Shown: positions 33,040-44,644 of the stretch, one piece after another
How the letters are laid out: every line of letters starts with the position of its first letter
Numbering within the stretch: position 1 is the stretch's first letter
Assembly: GCF_954871325.1 (NCBI RefSeq)
Contig: NC_088775.1
Coordinates: forward strand, 19,259,561 to 19,323,560
Direction: 5' to 3'
From: Gordionus sp. m RMFG-2023
Lineage: Eukaryota > Nematomorpha > Gordioida > Chordodea > Parachordodidae
Length of the DNA stretch: 64,000 bases
The notes under the pieces: model-generated
The model's database searches: none
Told to the model about the DNA's origin: nothing
The model's input: only the letters and a program-made list of their open reading frames with translations
Position numbers and translations under genes: made by a program

Positions 33040-35300
33040 ATATAAAGTCTTTTGTAATATATGCTCGCAAGTAGCACTTGATAAAAATGTTGAAGATGAA
33101 TAATTATTCATTTTCAGAGTAAATTTTTTGATTATTTTTAAAATATTTGTGAATTATTTTAACTAGTTCTCCAATCAAATCTTTTTCAAAAAATATCAGC
33201 ACATCAAACTTAATAAAACATTTACTTGACAAACATGACTTGTAATGTAAAGGAGAAATATCTAAACAAAATTTAAAATTATTTTTCAAACCTATTGTAA
33301 AAGATACAATTGACCCTATAAAAGATAAAAAATGGATTCTGGTAAGGAATTATGTTCTCATGTATTGCAAGGATTTAATGCCATTCTCTTCTATAAATAA
33401 TACTGGAATGCAAGATTTTCTAAAGATTATTTGTAAAATCATTATAAATTTTTATAGGGTAATCTTAATTTTTATTTTAACTGTAAAAATATTTAATTTT
33501 TATAATAAAATATTTTAAAAAAACTTTGAATTTTTCAAGGCATGTTTTTATTATTAACTTTGTATTATGTAGAAATATAGCATTATTTCAGATATAAAAG
33601 ATTTACCAAATAGAACAACACTTAGCTGGAGGCGTGTATTAGATGTTTAGTATTTATCAATGAAGCATAAATATGTTAACAAATTAATATTGGTCAAAAT
33701 TTTCAAAACTTTTGATATGTGGACCGACAAATATAGACGGCGAAATGAAATAGATATTAATTTTAATATTTATTTTATACATTGACGACACATCATGTCA
33801 CTCAAAAACATACCGCTGAAACTATTCCTTCCGTGATAGAAAAAGTTGAAAATGAATTTGAATTAGGGTCCAAGAAAATTCAAATGGTTCCGGAAGCAGA
33901 ACCTAATGTAAAGAAAAGTGTTCGTCTAGGAGAATATGACTATCATTTATGTTTGGGGCATGGATTACATAATCTAGTAACTGCCGATGGAATAAAAAAA
34001 GTTAATAAAATAGAAAATTTCAGTAAAAAAGTGAGAGAAATTACAGTTGCCTTAAGATTCAAAACAGTGGATTTTGAAAATATAAACTATATATCGAAAA
34101 TAAGAAATATTTTGAATCGATATCATTTGGATATTTTAGATTTGGATGATAATGATCCTTTTTATGAAGATCGTTTTGGGTTTGATGATAGTGCATGAAA
34201 TCATAATCATGAGAAAAAACATAAAACCTTAAAATTAAATGCCTAGTTGGTATAATATTTTAATAATGCTGAAAAGTGTGAGGGCAATAACATAAATTCT
34301 ATAAATAATCTATTAAATAGAATGGAGAAATCGATTCTCAAATTATTTAACTCTGATTGGGACTTGCTGCATGAACTTTTAAATTTTCTTAAAAAAAACT
34401 GCTGAATTTTTATCCGTCCAATGTTGTTAAACGGCTTGTTTTAACCCTATTTTTAAAAACGGCTAATTCAATATTTTATCCAGAAAAATATTGATTTTGT
34501 TCATAGAAGGAACAAAGGTCTAAACAATATATTATCCAGATCTCGAGGCTTAGGCAATATTTTTCTAGCTAAAATATTGAGTTAGCCGTTTTTAAAAAAT
34601 GACTCAAATCGAGCCGTTTTACAATACTACGTCCAAAGAGGAGTTACTATAAATTTATCCTTATTATTTTGTAGTGAAATTAAAATTCATTTAATTGTAA
34701 AAGAATATGATAGTCCTCCAGTAGCATCCCTTAAACAAAATATGCTTATTAAATTTGATCATAGATTTCCAATAACCGATCTTCAGGTAGTATTTTAAAA
34801 TACATAAATTAATGTTTTAAATATTATTTCTCTTTGTTTTATTTTTCTTAGGTGTTAGGAGCACTTTTGGATCCTCGTTTTCAACCTAAAATCATAGTAA
34901 ATGAATATTTAAAGGAAAAAATATTAATACGGTGCAATTTTTATGTTAACACGCTACCTCTCTGTGGCCTTACACGGACGAATTAACCGAGTGAAATGAC
35001 GGAAGTTGCTTCAGAATTTAATTATCTCAAGTCATTGGTACGAAACATTGATCTATTCATAACAATAATTTGGAACAACAAGACTATTTAACTAGTCTAG
35101 GAAAAGAGTGTTATTCATTATTATCGCCTTATAATTTAGAGATAAAAGATGTCTTAGATTTTTGGAAGATAAGAGCATTATATCTTCTTAAACTTTCGAT
35201 ATTAGCTAGAAAGGTCCTATGCGTTCCAGCTATATTCAGCGAGCGTGTATTTTCCATAGCTGGACTCACTTTAAAGTCTAAAAGATCATTATTCCTATAA
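33040..35300 (+). pseudogene. hAT F transposase pseudogene
   Basis: Pieces in family order on the plus strand: a BED finger (FCNICSQ near 33045, TSNLIKHLLDKHDL near 33205-33245); RNYVLMYCKDLMPFSSINNT at 33340-33400; LPNRTTLSWRRVLDV and FDMWTDKYRRRNE at 33600-33750; YHLCLGHGLHNLV and the helical segment at 33782-34198; and the C-terminal dimerisation domain (LARKVLCVPAIFSERVFSIA) at 35070-35300. A MITE interrupts it at 34422. Stops and frame changes show that it is dead. Confidence 0.8.
34413..34636. mobile_element. MITE family 2, copy 3
   Basis: The hairpin element at 34422-34627 (tgttgttaaacggc ... gagccgttttacaatac) is flanked by TCCGTCCAA and TACGTCCAA (9 bp, one or two mismatches). It shares the ctcgaggcttaggcaatatttttct core with copy 2. 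It is inserted in hAT F. Confidence 0.8.
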
Positions 35301-35568
35301 ATCTAAATAAAATAATTTATATAGATAATTATAACTTAAAATTATTAAATTATGGTAATAAACATAATAAAACATAAATTCATAAATTTTATTTTAAAAG
35401 TGTTTCCAATGAATTTGTAATCTTGATTAAAAAAATTTAAGTTAGAAAAATATTTGACGCCGCTCTGCAACCGCCGATTTTTCGGCATCTTAATCAATTC
35501 GTCACCGCCAATCGATCGTTTTAAAAAAGAAACGCCGCCACCGATAATGCTGTCGGCGCACATGTCTA

Positions 35569-37711
35569 AGTGTAGGTAATAATATTTAATTAATGATATT
35601 GAGGCTAAATTAAATAAAACATTTAAAATATAAATTATTTATTAAATTTTATAATTTTTTATTTGTAAATTAAGTATATAATGATTTGAGTCATTATTTC
35701 TTTATGTTCTCCAAACCCTAAACTTGGAACCCGTGCCCTTTTTTAAATTTTATTCCTGAACCTAGACCCTTTTATTGTATAAGAGTCTATATCCCTGGGA
35801 TTTTTTTAACTTTTTGGGTATATTTAAATTAAAAAATAGAGCGTGGGGGGGGGGGGGGTAAGTAGAGGTGGTATTTTCTGTTTGAATTGAATAATCTTTT
35901 TAATTTACTAACTTTTTTTTCATTATAAAGAAATCCTACATAATTAATAAATGTTATGAAATCTAAGTCTAGCCCGAATGTTTTTTATTTAATTGCCAGG
36001 CCTAGCGCGAAATTTTTTATGTAAGACTTGCCTGACTAGACCCAGCCCTTTATAATTTTTTCTCGGCCTGGCCCGGTTTAATTTATTTAAAATCCCTGCC
36101 TGATAGCGTAGCCGGGCTTTGCAGATCTCATACTTAGGTTGATTTTGATTTTATAAAATAACGGCCTAGCAAAACAATTTTGCCCATTATAATTTCAAAG
36201 ATGACGACTTCAAAAATTAGAAAAGTATTTGCGTGTCTTTATAATTATATAAACAATTTTCATAACTTTCGAAACATTCTAGGAATAGTACCCATTTCGA
36301 TAGCGTTCCATAATTTCCCCAAAGTCTATTCCCTGGATATGTCCCGAATAATCCGTTCCATGCCCCTGATTTGTCGAGTTTAAATTTAATTATCACATAA
36401 GTAAATCGAGGCCTAGTCACAAATGTCTACATGACGAGGGGGGGGGAAGTAATTTGCAACCATATATATTTTTAGAGAAAGAGGGTGTAGGGAGGGGGGA
36501 TTTTTTGGGGGGAAGTGGGGATAGGAGAGAGGGTGTAAATCCCTATGAGTTTAACCAATATATTCCCCAATTGATGCATTGAAATAATTGGTATATTAAA
36601 CAAAACTGTATTCCTGTGTCAATTAGGGCTTAACCTTCATAAATTAAGAAAACTAATCAATCTCAAGGTTCTGAATTGGAATACTTAAATTAGAGACCTA
36701 TATAGGCCCTTTTCGGACTCCCCCCCCCCCCCCACGGTCTAAAAATTTAAACCTACTGGGGTTCGATTTTTAAATTTTTTTAAAATAATCAATCGGAAAA
36801 TCATACACTGGAACTTTTAATATTCATTTACTGCTGATATTTTCGATTTCTCTTTGAAACAATTTGAATACAGCCAAAATTATTCAAAAAATAATTTTAA
36901 GAATTCAGGGTCGGTGTACGTAAGCTGATTAAAATTCTGGGCCGGACCAAAAAATTTTCAAAACAATCCCAGGACGGGCTTGAAATTATAAAAATCTCGT
37001 AGTGTCCAGACTTGAAAATCAAAATTTTAAAATCCGGGCCGGTCCAAGCTTGAATATAAAATTTTTTTAGAATTCGGACCGGGCTTAATATTTCGATCGG
37101 AATATAAATTGTAATTGGATCTAAGGAAGGAGCCAAAATTGAAAATTATTTATATAACTTAAAATTAAATATTCAGGTATTTAGAAACAAAAATTGCATT
37201 AGGTTGAAAAAACTTAACTATCTGCCATAAAAAATAGCCTACTAAAATAAAAGTATAAACGATCTATTTTTATTCTTAAAATGGGCGAGAAACTTTATAT
37301 ATTGTATTGAGAAAATATACTGATCCAATTGATCATACTCAATATATTCCGACTGAATATAATTTATAGACCCACAATTATCATTCAAAAATAACTTGTA
37401 AATTAAATATTTATTAACATTTATATTTATTTCGTTAATTTATATATATAAAATATCAAAATTGGATTGAAACGATATAATATCGTTAATTAGATTTTCA
37501 CTGTATCCATTAAAATTTATGTGTCTCAGTCCATAGCTATAGTTAATTAGTTCATTATTTTTATATTTAGGTAAATACAATACAATTGGATACATTAAAA
37601 ATATAAATCTAAAATAAGATATTTAACTATATAAAACTATTTAAAAAGCTATAAAAATAATATTACAATTAATTAATATAAAATATTGACTATTTGCGTT
37701 CCCCGAAAGCA
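35569..37711. other. Gene-free stretch with GGCC-rich decayed repeats
   Basis: No gene was seen. Contents: CCTAGACCC/AACCC-type patches at 35705-35800; GCCTGGCCCGG-like motifs at 35960-36120; G or C runs at 35843, 36437-36500 and 36719-36734; and at 36900-37090 a repeated GGGCCGGxCCAAGCTTGAAA-type motif about 50 bp apart. These look like decayed subterminal regions of hAT elements. The overlapping 67-codon ORFs on both strands at 36180-36420 are not supported. Confidence 0.45.
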
Positions 37712-38201
37712 GCCGTAGTCACGGGTGGAATGGCCATAAGACCAGGTGGGCATTTTGCCCACGAGGCCGCAAGAAAATGTCGATTTTTGGGGCCGATCAG
37801 AGGAAAATATTAAAAAAGAGGCCGATTAGAAAAAAAAATATTATTATGTTCACATTATTTTCTTTTATCATTTATTGTTTTTTAATGATACCTCTATGAT
37901 TTGAATGTCACATTCCTTGAGAATTGTCATGTCGTTTACAATATTTTAATGCATAAAATATCAATAACGTCGCTTGACGCTATACATCATTACCGTGTTC
38001 TTTTCTTTATATTTTTTTTCAAATGAAGTGAAAACGCTTCCGTTTGAGTAGAGTGAAAGCTAAGTTTTGATTAATTTATTATATTATATTTTTATACATT
38101 GATTTATTGTAGAAATAATATAGCCAACATTTCTTGTTCTTAATTCATTGAAATCAAATAAAATTCAGGTCGGTGAATCAGATAAAAAGATGGATGCTTG
38201 G

Positions 38202-38392
38202 TGTTATAAATAATAAAATATTTATATTTAGTTTATGGGATTATATTTAGAAGGATGTCAATCAATTATTATTATTGATTGTTAAAAATATAGATAATAT
38301 CGATTATTATATTAGGTATATATAATTTTGAATGTGAAAAATAAATTAATAATAAAGTGCAGTTTTTGTGTTAAAATTCTACATTTATTAAA
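38202..38392 (+). repeat. 5' LTR of the gypsy-like element
   Basis: 191 bp beginning TGTTATAAATAATAAA and ending ...CTACATTTATTAAA. It is nearly identical to the 213-bp right LTR, which carries an extra internal repeat of about 17 bp and a longer ATT run. Confidence 0.9.
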
Positions 38393-38393
38393 G

Positions 38394-38411
38394 TGGTACA
38401 CGTTGAACCAG
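38394..38411 (+). promoter_or_regulatory. Candidate primer binding site
   Basis: TGGTACACGTTGAACCAG begins one base after the 5' LTR. It starts with the expected TGG that pairs with a tRNA CCA end. I could not assign the tRNA; the spacing to the TTCAA-like bases does not fit a standard full-length acceptor plus T arm. Confidence 0.55.
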
Positions 38412-38634
38412 GATCGAAATTTTACTGGGAAGAATATTTAAATAAAGAGAAATAAATTTATAGGACGCAATTCCTAAAGAAGATCATTTTTATTCGAGGA
38501 AGAAATTTGAAGGATCATTCGAATCAGGATAAAAAAGGTAAATAAAAATATATTGTCTTTATTAAATATCTTGTTACACACAACGCAATTATTATTTAGG
38601 ATAAAATTATTATTATTAAAATTTTAATGAGAAC

Positions 38635-39650
38635 ATGGTTTATTTTTTTATTAGTAATCATAGGAATTCTAACTTTAATAAAATGCAAGTTTATAAGAAT
38701 AATTTTGTTAAAGTATTTAATTCGAGTTTCGATAAATTGGATGTGACCAATTGTGTGGTTACAGCTCTAATTTTTTTCATCTTATATATTTCATTGATTT
38801 TTATTGTACATTTAATTAAGATAATTAAGAATAAGTATTTTACAAATAAAGTGAGTATGTTAGATGATTCTAATGTTGTGGATTTGAATCCTATGACATC
38901 TGATAAATTTTTAGATTTTTCTGAAGATCTAAAAAATAGTTTAAATTTGATTTTAAGTGAACTTAGAAATTTAAATATCCAGAAAATAAGTAATTCCAGT
39001 GGGAATGAGAAGTCAAATACTAGTTAAATGCCTATTGTTGGTAAAAGTATTATGACGTCAAAAGATATAAATGTTAGTTTAGATTCATTTATGAGTGAAA
39101 TTTCTGAAAAAATTTCTGAAATTGTGATTAATAAACCTGTGAAGGTTGTAAAAGATTATAATGTACTTGTTAAAAGAAATGAAAATGAAGGTGTAATTTC
39201 AAATGATATAAAAGAAATTAAAGAAAATTTGAAGAATATTTCTAAAGATATAGATACAATTAGAAATAAAAATTATAATTTTAGTGAAAATTGTGATATT
39301 TGTGGCCGGAGGGGTCATATGGGAAAAATTGTTTTACGCGTGAGCGAAAGATCGATGAAAATGTGAATGTAAAATTAAATGATAAAAATGATATAATTTG
39401 TCATCGATGTGGTTTTACAGGTCATATTAAAAAAATTGCATAGTGAAAGAAGCAAATTTTAAATATGGTTTTCCAAAAAGACCACCGGTATTGCTAAATC
39501 CAGTAGTACGTAATATAAAAGATTCGGTGATTTTAAATACAAGTGAAAAAGATATGAACAATAAAGATAATGACCGAATGTGTTTTAAATGTGAGAAAAT
39601 GGGTCATGTGGCCATGAATTGTGTTCAATTCGTGAGTGAATTGCAATGAC
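38635..39650 (+). pseudogene. Gypsy-like element: membrane ORF and gag-like region (fossil)
   Basis: The first ORF (about 130 residues) has a central hydrophobic segment (VVTALIFFILYISLIFIVHL) followed by a basic stretch, unusual at this place in a gypsy element. Downstream lies an Asn/Lys-rich gag-like region with at least three zinc-knuckle-like motifs (CDICGRRGH, CHRCGFTGH and CFKCEKMGHVAMNC). No major homology domain could be read with confidence. The region is part of a broken copy. Confidence 0.7.
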
Positions 39651-39658
39651 TATATGAT

Positions 39659-42600
39659 TTGAAAGAGAATCATGTAAAAATTGAAAAATCCTATATTAAT
39701 AATAAAATTCGTAATATATATAGTGTAGTTAAAAATAATTCCAATATATTTAATAAAAAAAGTATGGATATTCAGAGGCCATTAAATTCAGAGTTGAATT
39801 TAGACATGTATATTAATGATATTAATAGTGATTCAAATATAATAAATATAATTCAGTTAATGAAAATGTATAAAATTTTAATGATTGGAAGAGAAATTAG
39901 TCAGCGTTCGTGTCCTCGTATAAATATAAAATTTGATAGACAGAATATAGAAATGTTGTTTGACACTGAGGCAAGCATTTCAATAATGTCTAGAGCAAAT
40001 TATTATAAATATTGGCCTGAGGGTACACTCGAGAAAGAAAACATGTGTGTTAAACAATTTGATGGGTCTGAAATTTTGGTTTTGGGTAAAACTAAATTAG
40101 GAGTGATTTCAAATGATTTAACAATTTTTCTTGACTTATGGGTGGTAGAAAAAGATGTAGAAACAATTATGTTGGGATTGGATTATTAAAATTGGTCCCA
40201 TGAACAACTATTGGAATATTTTTTCAAAAAATAGTGATTTGTTACTAAAAAATACTAAATGCAAAATTATGAATAATAATGTTAAAAATAAAATTCATGA
40301 AATAGTAACATCAGATTTAATAGAAAAGGAAGTGAATCCTTCTATTATACTGATACGTGTGAAATTTCCGAGAAATTAATGGTTAACTTGGATAATGTTC
40401 AAAATAAAACTGAAATGAATGAAAATCAAATTGTTGATTTAGAGGTCATTATATTGAAGAGAATGTGTGAAGATATATCTATTTTAATGGAAAAATATGG
40501 TATAATTTTTGAAGACAATTTGCGATGTCTTAATGATTATAAAGTGGATGTGAAATTAAAAGAGGGATTTTCACCTATTTTTCTAGCATGTCGACGAGTT
40601 CCTTTTGAGTGGAAAAAGGAAATTAATGACGAACTAGACCATTGGGTTAAAGATGGTATTATTATTCCGGTGGATTATAGTGAATGGGCTAGCCCATTAG
40701 TTCCAGTGAAAAAAGCTAATGGAAAGTTAAGACTATGTGCTGATTTTAGATTAACTTTAAACAGGTGGGTTGTTGAATTTAAATATCCATTACCCCGAAT
40801 TGAAGAAATTTTGGCCAGTTTTAAAGGTGCAAAATATTTTTCTAAAGTTGATTTTTCGTCAGCTTATTTACAATTACCTTTAAAGAGGAAATTCAAAAAT
40901 TATTAACGATAACTACACCTAAAGGATTATTTGCGTTTTGCAGATTACCATTAGGATTAAGTGTTTCAGCACCTATTTTCCAACGTACCATGGCATCTGT
41001 TTTTCAGGGGCTAGAAGGTGTATTTTACTATATGGATGATGTGCTGATAACTGGGGTGACGCCAGAACAGCATAATAAACGTCTTGAAGAAGTTTTCAAG
41101 AGAATTCGTGATAAGGGCTTGAGGGCTAGCAAAGAAAAAAGTGTTCTAGGTGTAACTGAAGTAATATATTTAGGTAATCTAATAAATGGGGTGGAAGTGA
41201 AGCCTCTTGATAAAAATTTAAAAAATATATTTAATATGAATCAGCCAAGTAACAAAGCTGAAGTACAATCTTTTTTGGGCATGGTAAATTATTATCATCG
41301 TTTTGTGGAGAATTTTGCAAAGGTGGCATCTCCATTGTACGATTTATTAAAAAAAGGGGTTCATTTTGAATGGGAATTTGAACAACAAAATGCTTTTGAG
41401 ATTTTGAAAAAGAAAATTGGTGAAGAACTTATTTTAGTGTGTTTTAATAATGATTTAGAAATAATTTTAGCAGTGGATGCATCCAACAAGGGTGTTGAAA
41501 GCGCATTGTTACATATAATTGATGGGTTAGAAAGACCAATTATTTTTTTTTCAAGAATTTTTCATGAAGTTGAAACTAGGTATTCTGTGATTGAACAGGA
41601 AGCCTTAGCGGTTATTTTTGGGTTAACCAAGTGTCGTGAATATTTGATTGGTAAAAAATTTGTGATTTATACTGATCATAAACCATTGATTCATTTGTTC
41701 AAAAAACATATCAAAGAATTGATGATGTCCCCAAGATTACAACGGTGGTTGTTACTTGTAAGAAGTTTCAATGTGGAAATTAAATATCGGCGAGGAAAGG
41801 AAAATAATTTGTCTGATGTGTTGTCTAGATTAGGATCAGAGGAAATAATTGATATTATAATTTTGGATAGGGAAGATGCTTTAGTGTGTAATTTATCTTG
41901 TATATTAAAGGGAGGTCCTACAACGTGGGAAGACCTTAAATTGAATACTTTGAAAGACAGGGATTTTAAGCAAGTGAAATTGTGTTTGATAGGGAAAAAA
42001 AATTGGAAAATTAAACAAAATGCGTATAAGAAAATACAAAAAGAATTATCAATTGTGGAAGATTGTATAATGCGGGGAAATCGTGCTGTAGTCCCATATA
42101 AATTGAGGGATACGATTTTATGTTTATTACATGCAGGTCATCAGGGTCAAAATAAAATGAAATCATGGGCTCGTGAATATGTGTGGTGGCCTGGTATGAA
42201 TTTAGAAATTGAAAAAATTACAAATAAATGTGTACCATGTAATACCTGTGCCACAATGCCCCGTAGAGAAATGGGAGGTATATGGCCAAAGTCAAATCAA
42301 CCATGGGAAAGGGTTCATATTGATTTTTTTGACTTGGATAAAAAAACATATTTCTTAATTGTAGATTCATATTCTAAGTGGATTAAATATGAAGAGGTTA
42401 ATGGGTTAACAACCAAAGTTGTTATCAAATTGTTAAAAAAATTATGGTCAAAGTTTGGTATTCCTAAAACTATTGTGTCAGATGGAGGGCCAGCGTTTAT
42501 AAGTGAAAATTTTAAACATTTTTGTACTTCGTTGCAAATAAAACATCGTGACTCAGCCATATCATTCTAGTTCTAATGGTCAGGCTGAAAGAATGGTAGC

Positions 42601-42907
42601 CATAGTGAAAAATTGGATAAAAAATGCCAAAATAGAAAAAACTAAAATTTGGATGGCTCAGTTGTATTATAATAATTCTAAAAATAAAGAAGGTTTTACT
42701 CCTGTGGAATTATTTTTAGGTCGAAGGACCAGATTACCTTTAGATTTTCTTAAATCAAAGGGAAGTGTTAGTAAATTACCATGTGATAGAAACAACATAA
42801 AATTTCCTGTGGGACAAATGATTTGGGCTAGAATTTTTGAGAATAAGAAAAAAAAATGGGAATTTAGGAAACAAAATAAATCGTGTGGAGTTTATAGACG
42901 GAATTAA
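39659..42907 (+). pseudogene. Gypsy-like element: pol region (protease, RT, RNase H, integrase), fossil
   Basis: The protease active-site region is near 39955-39990. Reverse transcriptase spans about 40380-41350: SPLVPVKKANGKLRLCADFR, KVDFSSAYLQ and YYMDDVLI near 41025. RNase H is about 41450-41800 (ILAVDASNKG, IEQEALAVIFG, YTDHKPL). The integrase finger is at 42128-42255 (HAGHQG ... CVPCNTC), its core at 42300-42600 (HIDFFD, SDGGPAF, HHSSSNGQAERMV), then a basic C-terminus to about 42900. The family is clear; the copy is broken. Confidence 0.9.
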
Positions 42908-43778
42908 GGGAATCCGTCATAACGATCAATTGAAAATACGTAGGTAAACTACTAGTTATTTTCAGATTGATGTTATTCCCAAAAATTAATGTATTATAAA
43001 ATTGAGGTTATTCCCGAAACATGATATCCAAAATTAATGTAGTCTCAAATTTATGTTATTTTAAAGTTAATATGATATAACATTAATATGTTAAGTTATT
43101 CTAGAAGTAATGGGAACCGAAGTCAATGTGATATAAAATTAAAGTATACTTAGAATTATGTGAATATTAGTCTAATTATAAAAATTAGCAGTATTATGGT
43201 AATTCCATTTATCATGGTATTTTGATCTGGTTAATTCTTATTTATTCTACTTACTCAATTTTCCTGATGATTTAAGTTGAGGCGTAACTTACTCAATTTT
43301 TCATGATGATGTAAATTGAGGTTTGACTTAACAAATTTTTCCAATGATTTAAGTTTTTTTTTAAAAAAAAATGGATAAAAATTGATCGAGTTTATCGAAG
43401 CGTGTTGTTTGTAAGATAAAAACAAAACGAACGGTGTAGTTAAATTGTTTAATTAATAAAATGCAAAATAAAACAGAAGTGTTGGTTATTAATGAATTGT
43501 GCTATTAATAAATGAAGAAAATAAAATGTTTATGGATAGAAATAAAATGGTTAATTCAAAACATACAAAGGTTTAAAATATTTTTGTGTGTAGGAAAATG
43601 TGAAATAGGGAATTAGGAAAAACAGAAATGAAATTTATTTTTTTTTAAAAAAAGGGGGGATAAAGTATTTTTATGATTTTAAAAGAATATTTATTTTTTT
43701 TTCCATTAAAAGAAAAAAAGAATTTTTATTATTTTTGCCATTTAAAAAAAAGAGATTTTTATAAAAATTGATTTAAAA

Positions 43779-44318
43779 ATGATTAAAGAATTACCCTTAA
43801 TAGATTGTGAAACATTTTTTCTCAAGATAATTGTAATCCCAAAGTCTGTGAATGACTTGAAAATAAAGAAACCATCTTATACTGGCAGGAAGTGTTTTCG
43901 CTGCCAGAGTTCTGATCATTTACTTGATAAATGTAAAACACCGGCGTATCTATTAAGAAAAAAAATTACTCCTAAATTTTACAGTGAGGAAGATGGTGAT
44001 CAACCGAGATCTTCGAATAATTATAATGTGACCAAAAAAGGAAAATTGGGATTGGTGGATTACAATAAAGTGTATGAAGTGGATTCTCGAGTTAAACATT
44101 ATGGCAATCGGGTGTGGCCGCCGAGGACGTATCAAGGAAATAGATTATATTCAAGAGATAGGCCCATGAATTCTTTACAGAAGTCCATGAAAAAGAGTGA
44201 TTTCGATCTTACAAGTGTAGGTCATATTAGTTATTCCATGAAACCGGAAGAGATTCGAGATCAACCAAGAAAGGAGAGGAATACACTGATATCGAGATGG
44301 AAGAAATTAAATTATTAA
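43779..44318 (+). CDS. Extra knuckle-bearing ORF between integrase and 3' LTR
   Basis: An open frame of 179 codons starts with an ATG about 0.9 kb downstream of the integrase. It carries one CCHC zinc knuckle (CFRCQSSDHLLDKC, residues about 39-52) and a basic, Arg/Lys/Tyr-rich remainder. It has no membrane segment or signal peptide, so it is not envelope-like. Most gypsy elements have no such ORF; it may be an accessory nucleic-acid-binding protein expressed from its own or a spliced message (inference). The preceding 42910-43778 is non-coding. Confidence 0.65.
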   Translation: MIKELPLIDCETFFLKIIVIPKSVNDLKIKKPSYTGRKCFRCQSSDHLLDKCKTPAYLLRKKITPKFYSEEDGDQPRSSNNYNVTKKGKLGLVDYNKVYEVDSRVKHYGNRVWPPRTYQGNRLYSRDRPMNSLQKSMKKSDFDLTSVGHISYSMKPEEIRDQPRKERNTLISRWKKLNY

Positions 44319-44426
44319 GACAAGATGATTAAAAATTTTATTGTGATAAATTTTTAGTACATTCATTTTTGTAAATTTATTTTCATTAATTTAGTGTACA
44401 TGTCCTTGGCCATATTTGGGTGGACA

Positions 44427-44639
44427 TGTTGTAAATAATAAAATATTTATATTTAGTTTATATTATATTTAGTTTATGGGATTATATTTAGAAGGATGTC
44501 AATCAATTATTATTATTATTATTAATTGTTAAAAATATAGATGATATCGATTATTATATTAGATATATATAATTTTGAATGTGAAAAATAAATTAATAAT
44601 AAAGTGCAGTTTTTGTGTTAAAATTCTACATTTATTAAA
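44427..44639 (+). repeat. 3' LTR of the gypsy-like element
   Basis: 213 bp beginning TGTTGTAAATAATAAA and ending ...CTACATTTATTAAA. It is preceded by a weak purine-rich stretch (ttgggtggaca) that could serve as the plus-strand primer. Confidence 0.9.
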
Positions 44640-44644
44640 CTTGG

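Larger units (their letters stand above)
31768..35568 (+). mobile_element. hAT transposon F (BED-finger type), decayed, with two nested MITEs
   Basis: The left end TAGACATGTGCGCCGCCGGT and the right end (reverse complement TTAGACATGTGCGCCGACAG) match. Both are followed by GCCGCC/CGGCG-rich subterminal repeats (31780-31870 and 35455-35555). A broken transposase lies on the plus strand from about 33040 to 35300. MITE copies at 32011-32590 and 34422-34627 are nested in it. The flanks share only GTAGG-like bases, so the target duplication is not clear. Confidence 0.85.
38197..44644 (+). mobile_element. Ty3/gypsy-like LTR retroelement with 5-bp target duplication
   Basis: CTTGG at 38197-38201 and 44640-44644 flanks two LTRs (38202-38392 and 44427-44639). 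Parts in order: a short ORF with a membrane segment, gag-like segments with zinc knuckles, an aspartic protease, reverse transcriptase with YMDD, RNase H, an integrase with HHCC finger and DDE core, then a separate knuckle-bearing ORF before the right LTR. The order RT-RNase H-integrase places it with Ty3/gypsy. The LTRs differ by about three or four substitutions and two short length changes, so insertion is fairly recent relative to the host hAT. The copy is a fossil, broken about half a dozen times. Confidence 0.95.

Noticed and set aside
36180-36420. Overlapping 67-codon ORFs on both strands
   Set aside because: Each is the shadow of the other, with no recognisable domain; the region looks like decayed repeats.
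38394-38420. tRNA gene fragment suggested by ggttcaa-like bases on the minus strand
   Set aside because: Spacing between the T-loop-like bases and the CCA complement is too short for a tRNA; it is better explained as the element's primer site.
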